Shown here piece after piece: positions 8,960-17,457 of a stretch of 64,000 bases of DNA. Positions within the stretch are counted from its first letter, which is position 1. Every line of letters starts with the position of its first letter. Source of the DNA: Stigmatella aurantiaca DW4/3-1 (GTDB lineage Bacteria > Myxococcota > Myxococcia > Myxococcales > Myxococcaceae); NCBI RefSeq assembly GCF_000165485.1, contig NC_014623.1, positions 7,582,893 to 7,646,892 of the forward strand, read 5' to 3'. The position numbers were made by a program, and so were the translations under genes. The notes beneath the pieces are model-generated. The model made no database searches, was not told the DNA's origin, and saw only the letters and a list, made by a program, of their open reading frames with translations.

Positions 8960-9674
8960 GCTTCACCCCCCGTCCCAGGTGCTTGAAGGCCGAGAGCCAC
9001 AGCTCCGCCTCGCGCTGGGAGAGCTTCGCGCGCAGCAGCGTCCGCTCCATCTCGCGCAACACGTGCTCGGGCGCCTGCGGGTTGAGAAACTCCGAGGCCA
9101 GCAACACCTCGTTCATCCGCGCTCCGAGCGCGCTCAGCGTGCCCATGCGTGCCCCCGGCTCGGGCTCCGGCGGTGGCGCGGGCTGCGCATCCTCCCGGCC
9201 ACACAGGTACAGCAGCACCCCGGCCGCCTGGGCCAGGTTCATCGAGGGCTGCACCTCACTCGTCGGGATGACGAGGACATCCGCGCACACCGCCAGCTCG
9301 GCGTCGGACAGGCCGCGTTGCTCCCCTCCGAGCACCAGCGCCACCCTGCCCCGCGCGCTCTCCTCCGCCAGACGCCGCACCGCCTGTTCCGGCGTGAGCG
9401 GAATGCGCCCCTTGAGCTGGGTACGAGAGGTGGTGCCAACCGCATACACGCACTCGGAAAGCGCCTCGGGAAGCTCTCGCGCCACCGCCATGCGCTCCAG
9501 CACCCGCTCTCCTTTGACGGCAAGCCGCTCGGCGCCGCGGAAGGCATAGGTGGCGGGGTCTGACAAGATGAGGCGGAAAAACCCAAAGTTCGCCATCACC
9601 CGGGCCACGGCTCCCAGGTTGTCTGGAGAACGCGTCTGATGAAGGACAACGGTCAACTGCTCACCCAGCCCCAT
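8940..9674 (-). CDS. trmJ: TrmJ-like tRNA 2'-O-methyltransferase (SPOUT family)
   Basis: 244 residues. The N-terminal SPOUT domain shows motif 1 (LHQTRSPDNLGAVARVMANF), motif 2 (VALVLGGEQRGLS) and motif 3 (VQPSMNLAQAAGVLLYLC), the trefoil-knot SAM site of TrmH-type RNA methyltransferases. The extra C-terminal helical segment (SEFLNPQAPEHVLREMERTL) matches the layout of TrmJ, which methylates ribose at position 32 of tRNAs; assignment to that exact position is from family likeness. I start at ATG 9674, giving the usual family length; the frame stays open farther but that part has no family likeness. Divergent from the following lipoprotein gene. Confidence 0.75.
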   Translation of the reverse strand: MGLGEQLTVVLHQTRSPDNLGAVARVMANFGFFRLILSDPATYAFRGAERLAVKGERVLERMAVARELPEALSECVYAVGTTSRTQLKGRIPLTPEQAVRRLAEESARGRVALVLGGEQRGLSDAELAVCADVLVIPTSEVQPSMNLAQAAGVLLYLCGREDAQPAPPPEPEPGARMGTLSALGARMNEVLLASEFLNPQAPEHVLREMERTLLRAKLSQREAELWLSAFKHLGRGVKRGASAP

Positions 9675-9726
9675 TCCCTGGAGTTTAGCTGGATGCTCCG
9701 GGCGGTGATCGGTATATTCCCGGCCG

Positions 9727-10311
9727 ATGCGTCGTTGGGTCCCTGCACTTCTCGTGTCTCTCGTCCTGGCCGCCTGTGGCGGCGCGGGCACTCCCGTGCG
9801 CACGGCTCCCAGCGCGCGTCAGGCCCTCACGGGCTCTCCAGAGGCGCTGGAGTTCGAGTCCGCCTCCACGCGCCTGGAGCTGTTCCGCGAGCTGGCCCGG
9901 CTGTCCGAGCACGAGGCGGGGCGAGCGGCCCAAGCCCTGGTGCTCTTCCCCATCACCCAGAACGGTGAGCTGGTGGCGGCCCCCGGCTTCGAGGCGCGGA
10001 TGGACCTGCTCCAGTCGCCCGAGACGGGCGGGGCGATGCAGCTCGCGTTCGATGGGCGCGCCGGTGAGCCCTGGCAGGATGATCGCCGCGACAGCCTCCA
10101 GGGGCTGTCGGAGCGAGAGGCGGCCGAGTTGGTGGCGCGCACCCTGCTGACGCACTGGCAGATCCAGCCCGCGGGGCCTGTCCAGGTGGAGCGCGTCCCA
10201 GGGGCCCCGTACGCGGTCGCCTACGTGGATGGCATCCTGCGCATCAACCCGGCCTTCCTCTACCTGGCGGCGGCGTCAGGTCCTGCTTCCACTGCGGTGG
10301 GCGTCCAGTAG
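9727..10311 (+). CDS. Predicted lipoprotein, unknown function
   Basis: 194 residues with a lipoprotein leader (MRRWVPALLVSLVLAACGG, lipobox LAAC). The mature part is of mixed alpha/beta character and begins with a helical, charged region; nothing matches a family I know. It is divergent from trmJ with 52 bases between start codons and is followed after 42 bases by purC on the same strand, so it may share transcription with purC. Role unknown. Confidence 0.65.
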   Translation: MRRWVPALLVSLVLAACGGAGTPVRTAPSARQALTGSPEALEFESASTRLELFRELARLSEHEAGRAAQALVLFPITQNGELVAAPGFEARMDLLQSPETGGAMQLAFDGRAGEPWQDDRRDSLQGLSEREAAELVARTLLTHWQIQPAGPVQVERVPGAPYAVAYVDGILRINPAFLYLAAASGPASTAVGVQ

Positions 10312-10353
10312 AGTCCGCGCCTCCCCGCAAACCCGCGGGTCCCGAGGCGCCTC

Positions 10354-11310
10354 GTGAACACGTCCGCTCTCCACGCGCAGCTTCCCCACACCCTCCGGAA
10401 GACCCACCTGCCCGCGCTGGGCTCGCACTACCAGGGCAAGGTCCGCGACACCTACCGGAAGGAAGACCGGCTCACGCTGGTCACAACGGACCGGCTGTCC
10501 GCGTTTGACCATGTGCTGACCACCATCCCCTTCAAGGGAGAGGTGCTCAACCGGCTGGCCACGTTCTGGTTCGAGCGGACCCGGCACATCGTCCCCAACC
10601 ACGTGCTGGATGTGCCGGACGCCAACGTCACCGTGGCGCGCGCGTGCCAGCCCTTCGCCCTCGAGATGGTGGTGCGCGGCTACCTCACCGGCAGCCTGTG
10701 GCGCGACTACCAGAAAGGAACGCACACGGCCTACGGCCTGCCCTTCCCCGCGGGGCTCCGCAAGGACGAGCGCTTTCCCATGCCCCTCATCACCCCGTCC
10801 ACCAAGGCCGAGTATGGGCAGCATGACGCGCCCATCTCCGAGGCGGAGATCCTCGCCCGGGGGCTGGCCAGCCCGCGCGACTGGTCCCGGCTCTCCGAGG
10901 CCGCCCTGGGGCTGTTCGCCGAGGGCCAGCGTCAGGCCCGCGAGCGGGGGCTCATCCTCGTGGACACCAAGTACGAGTTCGGAAAGGTGGGCAACGAGCT
11001 CTACGTCATCGACGAGATGCACACCCCGGACTCCAGCCGGTACTGGGTCGCCGAGGAGTACGAGGCCCGCTTCGCCAAGGGCGAGGACCAGCAGATGCTC
11101 GACAAGGAAAACATCCGCCAGTGGCTCATCCGCGAGCGGGGGTTCTCGGGCGAGGGCACGCCCCCGCCGATCCCCGACGAAGTGCGCGTGGAGCTGGCCG
11201 TGAAGTACCTCTCGGCCTACGAGCGCCTCACCGGAAACTCCCTGCGGCTGGAGCCCGGCGATGTCCACGCGCGCATCGAGAAGAACCTGCGCGCCGCCCA
11301 CTACCTGTAG
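10354..11310 (+). CDS. purC: Phosphoribosylaminoimidazole-succinocarboxamide synthase (SAICAR synthetase)
   Basis: 318 residues, the long yeast/ADE1-like form. It joins CAIR and aspartate with ATP in purine synthesis. Recognisable segments are GKVRDTY near the N-terminus (nucleotide binding), TDRLSAFDH, MVVRGYLTGSLWRDY, LITPSTKAEYGQHD and the acidic ILVDTKYEFG followed by YVIDEMHTPDSSRYW. The start is GTG at 10354 with GAGGCG just upstream. It is convergent with purB only 23 bases away, so two purine genes share an end but not a promoter. Confidence 0.95.
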   Translation: MNTSALHAQLPHTLRKTHLPALGSHYQGKVRDTYRKEDRLTLVTTDRLSAFDHVLTTIPFKGEVLNRLATFWFERTRHIVPNHVLDVPDANVTVARACQPFALEMVVRGYLTGSLWRDYQKGTHTAYGLPFPAGLRKDERFPMPLITPSTKAEYGQHDAPISEAEILARGLASPRDWSRLSEAALGLFAEGQRQARERGLILVDTKYEFGKVGNELYVIDEMHTPDSSRYWVAEEYEARFAKGEDQQMLDKENIRQWLIRERGFSGEGTPPPIPDEVRVELAVKYLSAYERLTGNSLRLEPGDVHARIEKNLRAAHYL

Positions 11311-11333
11311 GCCCGGGCGGCCGCGCCACGCGC

Positions 11334-12647
11334 CTACCCGGCGCGGCCGAACACCCGGCGGAAGATGTCGTCCACGTGCCGCGTGTGGTAGCCCGTGGAG
11401 AAGCAGTCGCGGATCTCTTCGGGCGTCATCACCTTCAACAAGTCCGCGTCCGCGAGAAGCGCCGTGCGGAAGTCCGCCCCCTCCTCGTACATCTTCATCG
11501 CGTTGCGCTGGACGATGACGTAGGCCGCCTGCCGGTCCATCCCCTTGCGCGCCAACTCCAGCAAGATGCGCTGTGAGTTCACCACGCCGCCCAGCAGCTC
11601 CAGGTTCTTCTGCATCTGCTCGGGATAGACGCGCAGGTTCTCCATCAGCCCCGCGAAGCGGTGGAGCATGAAGTCCATCACGATGGTGGCGTCCGGCCCG
11701 ATCACCCGCTCCACGGACGAGTGGGAGATGTCCCGCTCGTGCCACAGCGCCACGTCTTCCAGCGCGCTCACCGCGTAGCCCCGCAGGAGCCGCGCCAACC
11801 CTGACAGGTTCTCCGACAGGATGGGGTTGCGCTTGTGCGGCATGGCGCTGGAGCCCTTCTGCCCCGGGGTGAAGGCCTCCTCCACCTCGCGCACTTCCGT
11901 GCGCTGAAGGTGGCGGATCTCCACCGCGAACTTCTCGATGCTGGCGCCCAGCAGGGCCAGCGCCCCGAAGTACTCCGCGTGACGGTCTCGCTGCACGATC
12001 TGGCTGGAGGCGGGGGCCGGATGGAGCCCCAGCTTGCGGCACACCGTCTCCTCCACCGCCGGGGGCAGGTGCGCGAACGTGCCCACCGCGCCGGAGATCT
12101 TCCCGACGGCGATGGTCTCCCGCGCCCGCTCCAACCGCGCCCGGCCCCGGCTCAGCTCGTCGTACCAGATGGCCAGCTTGTGGCCGAAGGTGATGGGCTC
12201 GGCGTGGATGCCGTGGCTGCGGCCCATCATCACCGTGAGCCGGTGCTCGAAGGCACGCTTCTCGACCGCCGCCATCACCCGCCCCAGCCCCTTCAGGATG
12301 AGATCCAACGCGTCGCGCAGCGTCAGACCCAGCGAGGTGTCCAGCACGTCCGAGGACGTCATGCCCAGGTGCAGCCAGCGGGCACTGGGCCCCACCCGCT
12401 CCTCCATGAAGGTCAGGAACGCGATGACGTCGTGCTTGGTGGTGCGTTCGATCTCCTCGATGCGCGCCGCGTCCTCGGCCGTGAAGTCACCCGCCCGGGC
12501 CCGGCAGTCCTCCAGCGCCTCGCGCGGGGCAAGCCCCGCCTCCACCATGCCCTCCAGCGCGGTGAGCTCCACATCGCGCCAGCGGCGCAAGCGGGCCACG
12601 TCGGACCAAAGGGAGGACATCTCCTGCAGGCTGTATCGAGGAATCAC
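11334..12647 (-). CDS. purB: Adenylosuccinate lyase
   Basis: 437 residues. It cleaves SAICAR and adenylosuccinate, releasing fumarate, in purine synthesis. The fumarase/aspartase signature is GSSAMPHKRNPI, and the catalytic His regions GRSHGIHAEPITFG and LGMTSSDVLDT are intact. The GTG at 12647, with AAAGG eight bases ahead, begins the family-like N-terminus IPRYSLQEMSSLWSD; the longer open frame upstream is not homologous. Substrate continuity with purC: it uses the product of SAICAR synthetase. Confidence 0.95.
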   Translation of the reverse strand: MIPRYSLQEMSSLWSDVARLRRWRDVELTALEGMVEAGLAPREALEDCRARAGDFTAEDAARIEEIERTTKHDVIAFLTFMEERVGPSARWLHLGMTSSDVLDTSLGLTLRDALDLILKGLGRVMAAVEKRAFEHRLTVMMGRSHGIHAEPITFGHKLAIWYDELSRGRARLERARETIAVGKISGAVGTFAHLPPAVEETVCRKLGLHPAPASSQIVQRDRHAEYFGALALLGASIEKFAVEIRHLQRTEVREVEEAFTPGQKGSSAMPHKRNPILSENLSGLARLLRGYAVSALEDVALWHERDISHSSVERVIGPDATIVMDFMLHRFAGLMENLRVYPEQMQKNLELLGGVVNSQRILLELARKGMDRQAAYVIVQRNAMKMYEEGADFRTALLADADLLKVMTPEEIRDCFSTGYHTRHVDDIFRRVFGRAG

Positions 12648-12675
12648 GCGTTGACCTTTATGAAAGAGCCCTGCT

Positions 12676-14895
12676 TCAAGGCTGGAGCCCCGCGCAGCAG
12701 CGGAACCCCACCGTGCCGGAGCGTGCCGAGGGAAGGCCATTGAGCCGCGCCGAGCAGCGCACCGCGAACGCCGAGCGGTTGAAGGCCCCGCCCTTCTGGG
12801 TCATGTCCGCGCCCCCGGCATACGGCGTGGACGTCCACTCCGCCACGTTGCCCGAGAGATCCGCGACCCCATGGGAGGAGCGGCACTGAGCGAACCGGCC
12901 GGACTCAGCCAGCACCCGGTCGTTGCCCGCGGCGTCGTCGGTGCTGCAGCGGTTCGCATCGAACTCGTTGCCGTAGGGAAAACGGGCGTTGCCCGCGCCC
13001 TTGCAGGCCTTTTCCCACTCCTCTTCCGCGCAGAGCCGCTTGCCCACGTTCTGGCAGGCATCCTTTGCCTCCAGCCAGCTCACGTTGACGGTGGGAAACA
13101 CCCCGGCCCGGTTGGGGAACTCGAACTCGTCCACACAGAAGGAAGGCACCTGACGGCTCTCGAGCGGCTTCTCATCGGACGCCCGATCCGGATCATCCGG
13201 GGCGGAGCCCATCTTGAAAGCCCCGCCGCTCACCAGCTTCATCCCCGGCGGGCAGCTCCCCGCGGGCGCCATCGCCACGGCTGACGGTCCCTCCTGGGGC
13301 GCGGGAGGCTGCGCCCGAGGCGCTCCAGGCACCGGCAGGGACGGCGTCCCCGCGGCCGGGGCCGGGGCCCCTGCCCCCTGACGAAGCCGCTTCAGCAGCA
13401 GGTAGCCGACGGCGGAGCCTGTCACCAGGCCCGCGACCGTCAACAGCGCCAGCCACAGGAGCAGCCGGCGGCGCTCTCCCGTCTCCCGCTCCTTCCGCGT
13501 GGACCTTCTCTTGACGCCCCTGGGCTCGGAAGGGGCTGGGGGCGGCACGGGAGGACTGGCCGCGGGAGTCCCCGGGGCCATGGAGGGCCGGGGGGCTGAG
13601 GGAGGCTTGCTGGCGCGCGGCTCCGGCGCAGGCCGCGGCTCGGCCGGAGCGTTTGCCGCGGGGGCGCGGACAGGCGGCTCCGGAGCGTCCGCCTTGCGGG
13701 AGACGGGCGCCGCGGGGGGCGCGGCCATGATCGCGGCCAGCATCTCCGCATCCATCGGCTGGGTGGCCTCGGACGGAGGCTCCGGGTGCTTGGCCCCCCG
13801 GGAAGGCCCCGGGGGCGCCACCTGGGCGACGGGAAGCTGATCCGTGGGAACCGGCGGCGGAGGCTTCTCGGCCTGGCGCACGGAGGGCAAGCTCCGCGAC
13901 GGCCGGCTGGCGGCCCCCGGGCTGCGCGCCACGATGGCGGACACCTCGGTGGAGAACTCCCCCGCCGTCTTCGGCCGGGCCAGCGGGTTGGCGTTGAGCG
14001 CCCGCCGGTAGAGGGACTCGAAGGAGGGCGGAAGCTCTGGATTCTTCGCCAGGATCTCCGGCACCCCATTGCCATCGGGCGTGAGCCCGGTGAGCATCTC
14101 GCCCACGATGGCCGCGAGCGAGTAGATGTCCATCCGCGCGTCGATCTCGCCGCCGGAGACATACTCAGGGGCGATGTACCCCTCCACCCGGTGCCCCTTC
14201 TGGGCCTGGACGAACGGCGGGCGGGGAATTCCCAGGGCAAGCCCGTAGTCCGTCACCTTGAGCATGTCCGGCAGGACGATGATGTTCTCGGGCTTGAGGT
14301 CCGAGTGAGGACCGTACCGGTGCGAGGCATCGATCGCGGCGGCAAGCTGCGCCAGCAACGGCTCCACTTCCCGCAGCGTGAACAGCTGCCCCTTCGCCTC
14401 GCGCCCTTCCATCATCCGGCGCAGCGTCATGCCCTCCACGAGCTGCGTGGTGAAGAAGGGCCGGTCCCGGTCGGTGCCCTCCTCGTACACCCTCAGCATG
14501 TTGGGGTGGGTGAGTTTCTTCCCCACCTTCAGCACCAACGAGAACTGGGTCCGCTCCTCGGGCTCCTGCAACAACCGAGGGCTGATGACCTTGAGGGCCA
14601 CCTCGACCTCATGGGCCTGGTCCAGGACCCGGAAGACGTGGCCCAGCGGCCCCCCGCCGACCCACTCCTGGACGGCGAAGCGCCCCGCGACGACGTCACC
14701 CGGCTTGTAGGGCGCATTCTCGGAGCTGCTGCGGCGGCGCGCGGGCGCTCCCGGTGCTTGCCGGGCCACGTCGTACTTCTGCCCGCAGGTCGGGCAGGTC
14801 TCGCTCGTGTCAGGGACGTGGCTGCCGCAGCGGTAGCAGAGCACGGGGGAGGGGCTCCAAATCCTTACGGGCCCTTGGCCGACAGCCCGCGTCAT
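12676..14895 (-). CDS. Ser/Thr protein kinase fused to a formylglycine-generating-enzyme (FGE/SUMF1) domain
   Basis: 739 residues. Residues about 19-37 form a short zinc ribbon (CYRCG and CPTCG). A kinase domain follows (about 68-320): Gly loop VGGGPLGHVF, Lys in VALKVIS, and metal-binding Asp in VTDYGLA, a DYG variant of DFG. The catalytic loop is HSDLKPEN, so the usual HRD Arg is Ser: a non-RD kinase. A long Pro/Ala-rich linker and one membrane helix (about 475-500) precede an FGE-sulfatase domain (about 545-738) with GMKLVSGGAFKMGS, LCAEEEWEKAC and GNVAEW. In myxobacteria such FGE-like domains are often outside the membrane and of unknown ligand. The first residues are MTRAVGQGP at ATG 14895; the frame is open upstream without homology. 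Confidence 0.85.
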   Translation of the reverse strand: MTRAVGQGPVRIWSPSPVLCYRCGSHVPDTSETCPTCGQKYDVARQAPGAPARRRSSSENAPYKPGDVVAGRFAVQEWVGGGPLGHVFRVLDQAHEVEVALKVISPRLLQEPEERTQFSLVLKVGKKLTHPNMLRVYEEGTDRDRPFFTTQLVEGMTLRRMMEGREAKGQLFTLREVEPLLAQLAAAIDASHRYGPHSDLKPENIIVLPDMLKVTDYGLALGIPRPPFVQAQKGHRVEGYIAPEYVSGGEIDARMDIYSLAAIVGEMLTGLTPDGNGVPEILAKNPELPPSFESLYRRALNANPLARPKTAGEFSTEVSAIVARSPGAASRPSRSLPSVRQAEKPPPPVPTDQLPVAQVAPPGPSRGAKHPEPPSEATQPMDAEMLAAIMAAPPAAPVSRKADAPEPPVRAPAANAPAEPRPAPEPRASKPPSAPRPSMAPGTPAASPPVPPPAPSEPRGVKRRSTRKERETGERRRLLLWLALLTVAGLVTGSAVGYLLLKRLRQGAGAPAPAAGTPSLPVPGAPRAQPPAPQEGPSAVAMAPAGSCPPGMKLVSGGAFKMGSAPDDPDRASDEKPLESRQVPSFCVDEFEFPNRAGVFPTVNVSWLEAKDACQNVGKRLCAEEEWEKACKGAGNARFPYGNEFDANRCSTDDAAGNDRVLAESGRFAQCRSSHGVADLSGNVAEWTSTPYAGGADMTQKGGAFNRSAFAVRCSARLNGLPSARSGTVGFRCCAGLQP

Positions 14896-14938
14896 CCCTA
14901 TCCTGCCCGTACCCGGGTCCGCAAGGAACGGTCGCGTT

Positions 14939-15397
14939 TCATCGTCCGGTGGAGCCGAATCCCCCCTCGCCCCGAACGGTGGCCTCCAAGACGGAGACCT
15001 CCTGAATCTCCACGGTCGACACGGGCACCACCACGAGCTGGGCAATCCGATCTCCCCGGCTCAGGGTGAAGGGATCTCGCGAGAGATTCACCAGGATGAC
15101 CTGCACCTCGCCCCGGTAGTCCGCGTCGATGGTGCCAGGCGAGTTGAGCAAGGTGATGCCATGCTTCAGCGCCAGGCCCGAGCGGGGGCGCACCTGCCCC
15201 TCATAGCCGGGGGGCAGCGCGATGGCGAATCCGGTGGGAACGGCTAGGCGCTCGAAGGGCTCCAGCACCCGCCCCCCGTCGATGTCCGCCCGGAGATCCA
15301 TCCCCGCGGCGAGTTCCGTCTCATAGCGTGGCAGGGGCAATGGCGCGGGGTGCTCGGGGCGCACACGGCGCACCTGCAGGCTCAGGGGCGAGGGCAT
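14939..15397 (-). CDS. dut: Deoxyuridine 5'-triphosphate nucleotidohydrolase (dUTPase)
   Basis: 152 residues, typical for the trimeric dUTPase. It hydrolyses dUTP to dUMP and pyrophosphate. The five motifs are visible: [38 protein letters not shown] and the C-terminal [11 protein letters not shown] arm that closes the active site. ATG 15397 gives the family length. It lies 43 bases ahead of the kinase-FGE gene and 77 bases behind the M23 gene, all on the minus strand, possibly one transcript. Confidence 0.95.
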   Translation of the reverse strand: MPSPLSLQVRRVRPEHPAPLPLPRYETELAAGMDLRADIDGGRVLEPFERLAVPTGFAIALPPGYEGQVRPRSGLALKHGITLLNSPGTIDADYRGEVQVILVNLSRDPFTLSRGDRIAQLVVVPVSTVEIQEVSVLEATVRGEGGFGSTGR

Positions 15398-15474
15398 GCT
15401 TCTCAAGTAGCATGTACCCCTACATCTGTCAGATTCGCGGCCCGGCGCCCCGGGCCAAGGCCCTTCCGTCCTTA

Positions 15475-16485
15475 TCAAGGAGGGGGTGAGCCCACGAAGG
15501 CCTGCGGACGGTGACGGAACCGCAGGGGGTCTACCGCCTGCGCGGACAGCTCGAGCTGATAGTGAAGGTGCGGGCCCGTCGACCGGCCGGTATTGCCCGA
15601 GCGGGCGATGGTCTCTCCCCGCGCCACCCGCTGGCCGCTGCGCACCAACAGCTCCGAGTTGTGACAGTAGGCCGTCGTCACCCCGCGGCCGTGGTCGATG
15701 ATGAGCACCTTGCCGTTCACCGCGTCCTCGCTCGCGCGGCGCACCGTGCCCTCGGCCACCCCGCGAACCTCGGTCCCCACGGGGACACCGAGATCCACCC
15801 CCGTGTGCAGCTTGCGCGTCCCCAGCGTGGGGTGGACGCGATAACCGAAAGGACTGGAGATACGGACGGACTCCGAGACAGGCCACGCCAGTCCGAAGGC
15901 CGTGGTGAGCGCGAGGCTCTGGGTGGCCGCCACCGCGGCGTCCTCGAAGCCCGGAGGAAGCTGCCGGGACAGCCGCTCCACGGAGAGGACCCCTCCTTCC
16001 GCCGACACCCGCTCCACGGCATAGCGGGCCGGCACACGCCCGGCAAACACCGCAATGAGGCGCGCCTCTTCGTCCGGAAAGTCCTCCGCGAGGGCTTCGT
16101 GGAGCGCCCTCGCCGCCGACGGGCCCCCTTCCGCGTCGAGCAGCGACAAGGGAGCCACCCCCACTTCCGTGGCAAGCGCCATCGCGTTCCTGCGTGCCTG
16201 GGGCTTCAGCCCCTTCAGCGCCAGGTGGGTGCCATAGCCGAGCGCCTCCGCGTCGGAGAGCACCCGCCGCAAGGGCGCTTCCGGCAGGAGCGCGGCGGCC
16301 ACCATCCCCGAGCTGCTCACCCCCTCGTAATAGGCCAACAAGGGGCGCGCGGTGCTCTGGGTCCCGGCGGCCCAGGCCGCACCGCGCCGCACCAGCGCCC
16401 CGGCGGGCGTGTGGTGATACGCCGCCCAGAGGCACAGGGCGGCCATCGAGAAGTCGAGCAGTCCTCGGGCGCGGCGTGAAAACAC
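15475..16485 (-). CDS. M23-family (LytM-like) peptidoglycan endopeptidase
   Basis: 336 residues. A hydrophobic N-terminal helix anchors or exports the protein. The C-terminal domain (about 215-315) is the M23/lysostaphin-type fold with zinc ligands in HTGVDLG and HLHYQ and the glycine-rich [15 protein letters not shown] region, so it should be an active metallopeptidase cutting peptide cross-links of the wall, or a regulator of amidases. The middle region is helical and Ala-rich without a known domain. GTG 16485 has GAGAGGG ahead. It follows the membrane protein gene after 9 bases. Confidence 0.88.
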   Translation of the reverse strand: MFSRRARGLLDFSMAALCLWAAYHHTPAGALVRRGAAWAAGTQSTARPLLAYYEGVSSSGMVAAALLPEAPLRRVLSDAEALGYGTHLALKGLKPQARRNAMALATEVGVAPLSLLDAEGGPSAARALHEALAEDFPDEEARLIAVFAGRVPARYAVERVSAEGGVLSVERLSRQLPPGFEDAAVAATQSLALTTAFGLAWPVSESVRISSPFGYRVHPTLGTRKLHTGVDLGVPVGTEVRGVAEGTVRRASEDAVNGKVLIIDHGRGVTTAYCHNSELLVRSGQRVARGETIARSGNTGRSTGPHLHYQLELSAQAVDPLRFRHRPQAFVGSPPP

Positions 16486-16494
16486 AGGGCCCTC

Positions 16495-17295
16495 TCAGCG
16501 CACGAAGGAGAGAAGGGGCGAGGCATCCAGCACGGCCACGAGCGCCAGGGGCACCGACAGCGCCGAACCCACGAGCCCATACGAGAGCGCCTGCCACCGC
16601 GAGCGGACGTGCTCCTGCGAGGCGGCATCGGCGTGTTGAAGGTTCCGCAGCACCGCGCGCCAGCCCAGCGTCGCCAGGATGCCGGCCAACGCCGCGAGCG
16701 CGAGTCCCCGCGCCGCCACGTCCGCCGCGCCCTCACCGAGCAGTTCCCGCCAGGAGAGATACACCGTGCCCTGGACGAGCCGCGCCACCGCACATGCCCC
16801 CGCGAGGACCACGGCCGCCGTGGCCAACGGACGCACCCACCGGACCGCCGTGGGCTTGCGCAGCGAGCGCGCGAAGAGCGGCTTCCAGCCAGGCCTTGCC
16901 TCCCGGGGCAGGTACTTGCGCCAGGGCTCCTCGTCCCGAGGAGCCTGCGACTCGCGGTAGCCCAGCGCGGGCAGGGCAAGGACCAGGTCCACGGCCAGCT
17001 CCCACACCAAGGCGAGCCCTCGCGCGATGTGCGTACGCTGCTCCAGCGAGATGAGGTCCACCCACCCCTCCGTCCACGGCGAGCCCCCCACCAGCCGGTC
17101 AAACGCGGCATCCACCCCGTCCACCAGCGCCAAGAGCCGGTCATCCACCGTGTCGGTCGCGGCGTGGACGCCCACGGCGATGAGGGAGAGCAACCCCAAC
17201 GGCATGAAGGCCCAACGAAAGCCGCCCATGAAGCGCGAGAGCCCGGCCAAGGGGCCGGAGGGCGCGGCGGAAGGCGTCAACGGGCGTAGGGACAC
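16495..17295 (-). CDS. Hypothetical multi-pass membrane protein
   Basis: 266 residues with about four hydrophobic segments (near residues 25-45, 80-95, 150-170 and 195-265), so probably an inner-membrane protein. The loop after the second segment is charged ([17 protein letters not shown]). No family recognised. GTG start at 17295 with GGAG upstream. It is directly upstream of the M23 peptidase with a 9-base gap, so the two are likely co-expressed; a role in wall maintenance is only a guess from that. Confidence 0.65.
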   Translation of the reverse strand: MSLRPLTPSAAPSGPLAGLSRFMGGFRWAFMPLGLLSLIAVGVHAATDTVDDRLLALVDGVDAAFDRLVGGSPWTEGWVDLISLEQRTHIARGLALVWELAVDLVLALPALGYRESQAPRDEEPWRKYLPREARPGWKPLFARSLRKPTAVRWVRPLATAAVVLAGACAVARLVQGTVYLSWRELLGEGAADVAARGLALAALAGILATLGWRAVLRNLQHADAASQEHVRSRWQALSYGLVGSALSVPLALVAVLDASPLLSFVR

Positions 17296-17391
17296 GAAGG
17301 CTCCGGGACAGGCTCGCCTTCAACGCGCGAGCAGACCGGGAGATCTTTTCTGTCCTGCGCCCCCGTGCCAAGACCCCCCCGGAAACGCGAA

Positions 17392-17422
17392 CGCCCTCCC
17401 CCGCGAGACGCAGGAGAGGGCG
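17392..17422 (-). terminator. Terminator candidate after pnp
   Basis: CGCCCTC (17392-17398) pairs with GAGGGCG (17416-17422). On the minus strand this hairpin follows the pnp stop codon by about 35 bases and is trailed by a short T-containing stretch (GTTCGCGTTT). A plausible end of the translation cluster transcript. Confidence 0.45.
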
Positions 17423-17457
17423 CTGTGTTTCCCCCAGAGGGGTGCCGGAAGGACCGC

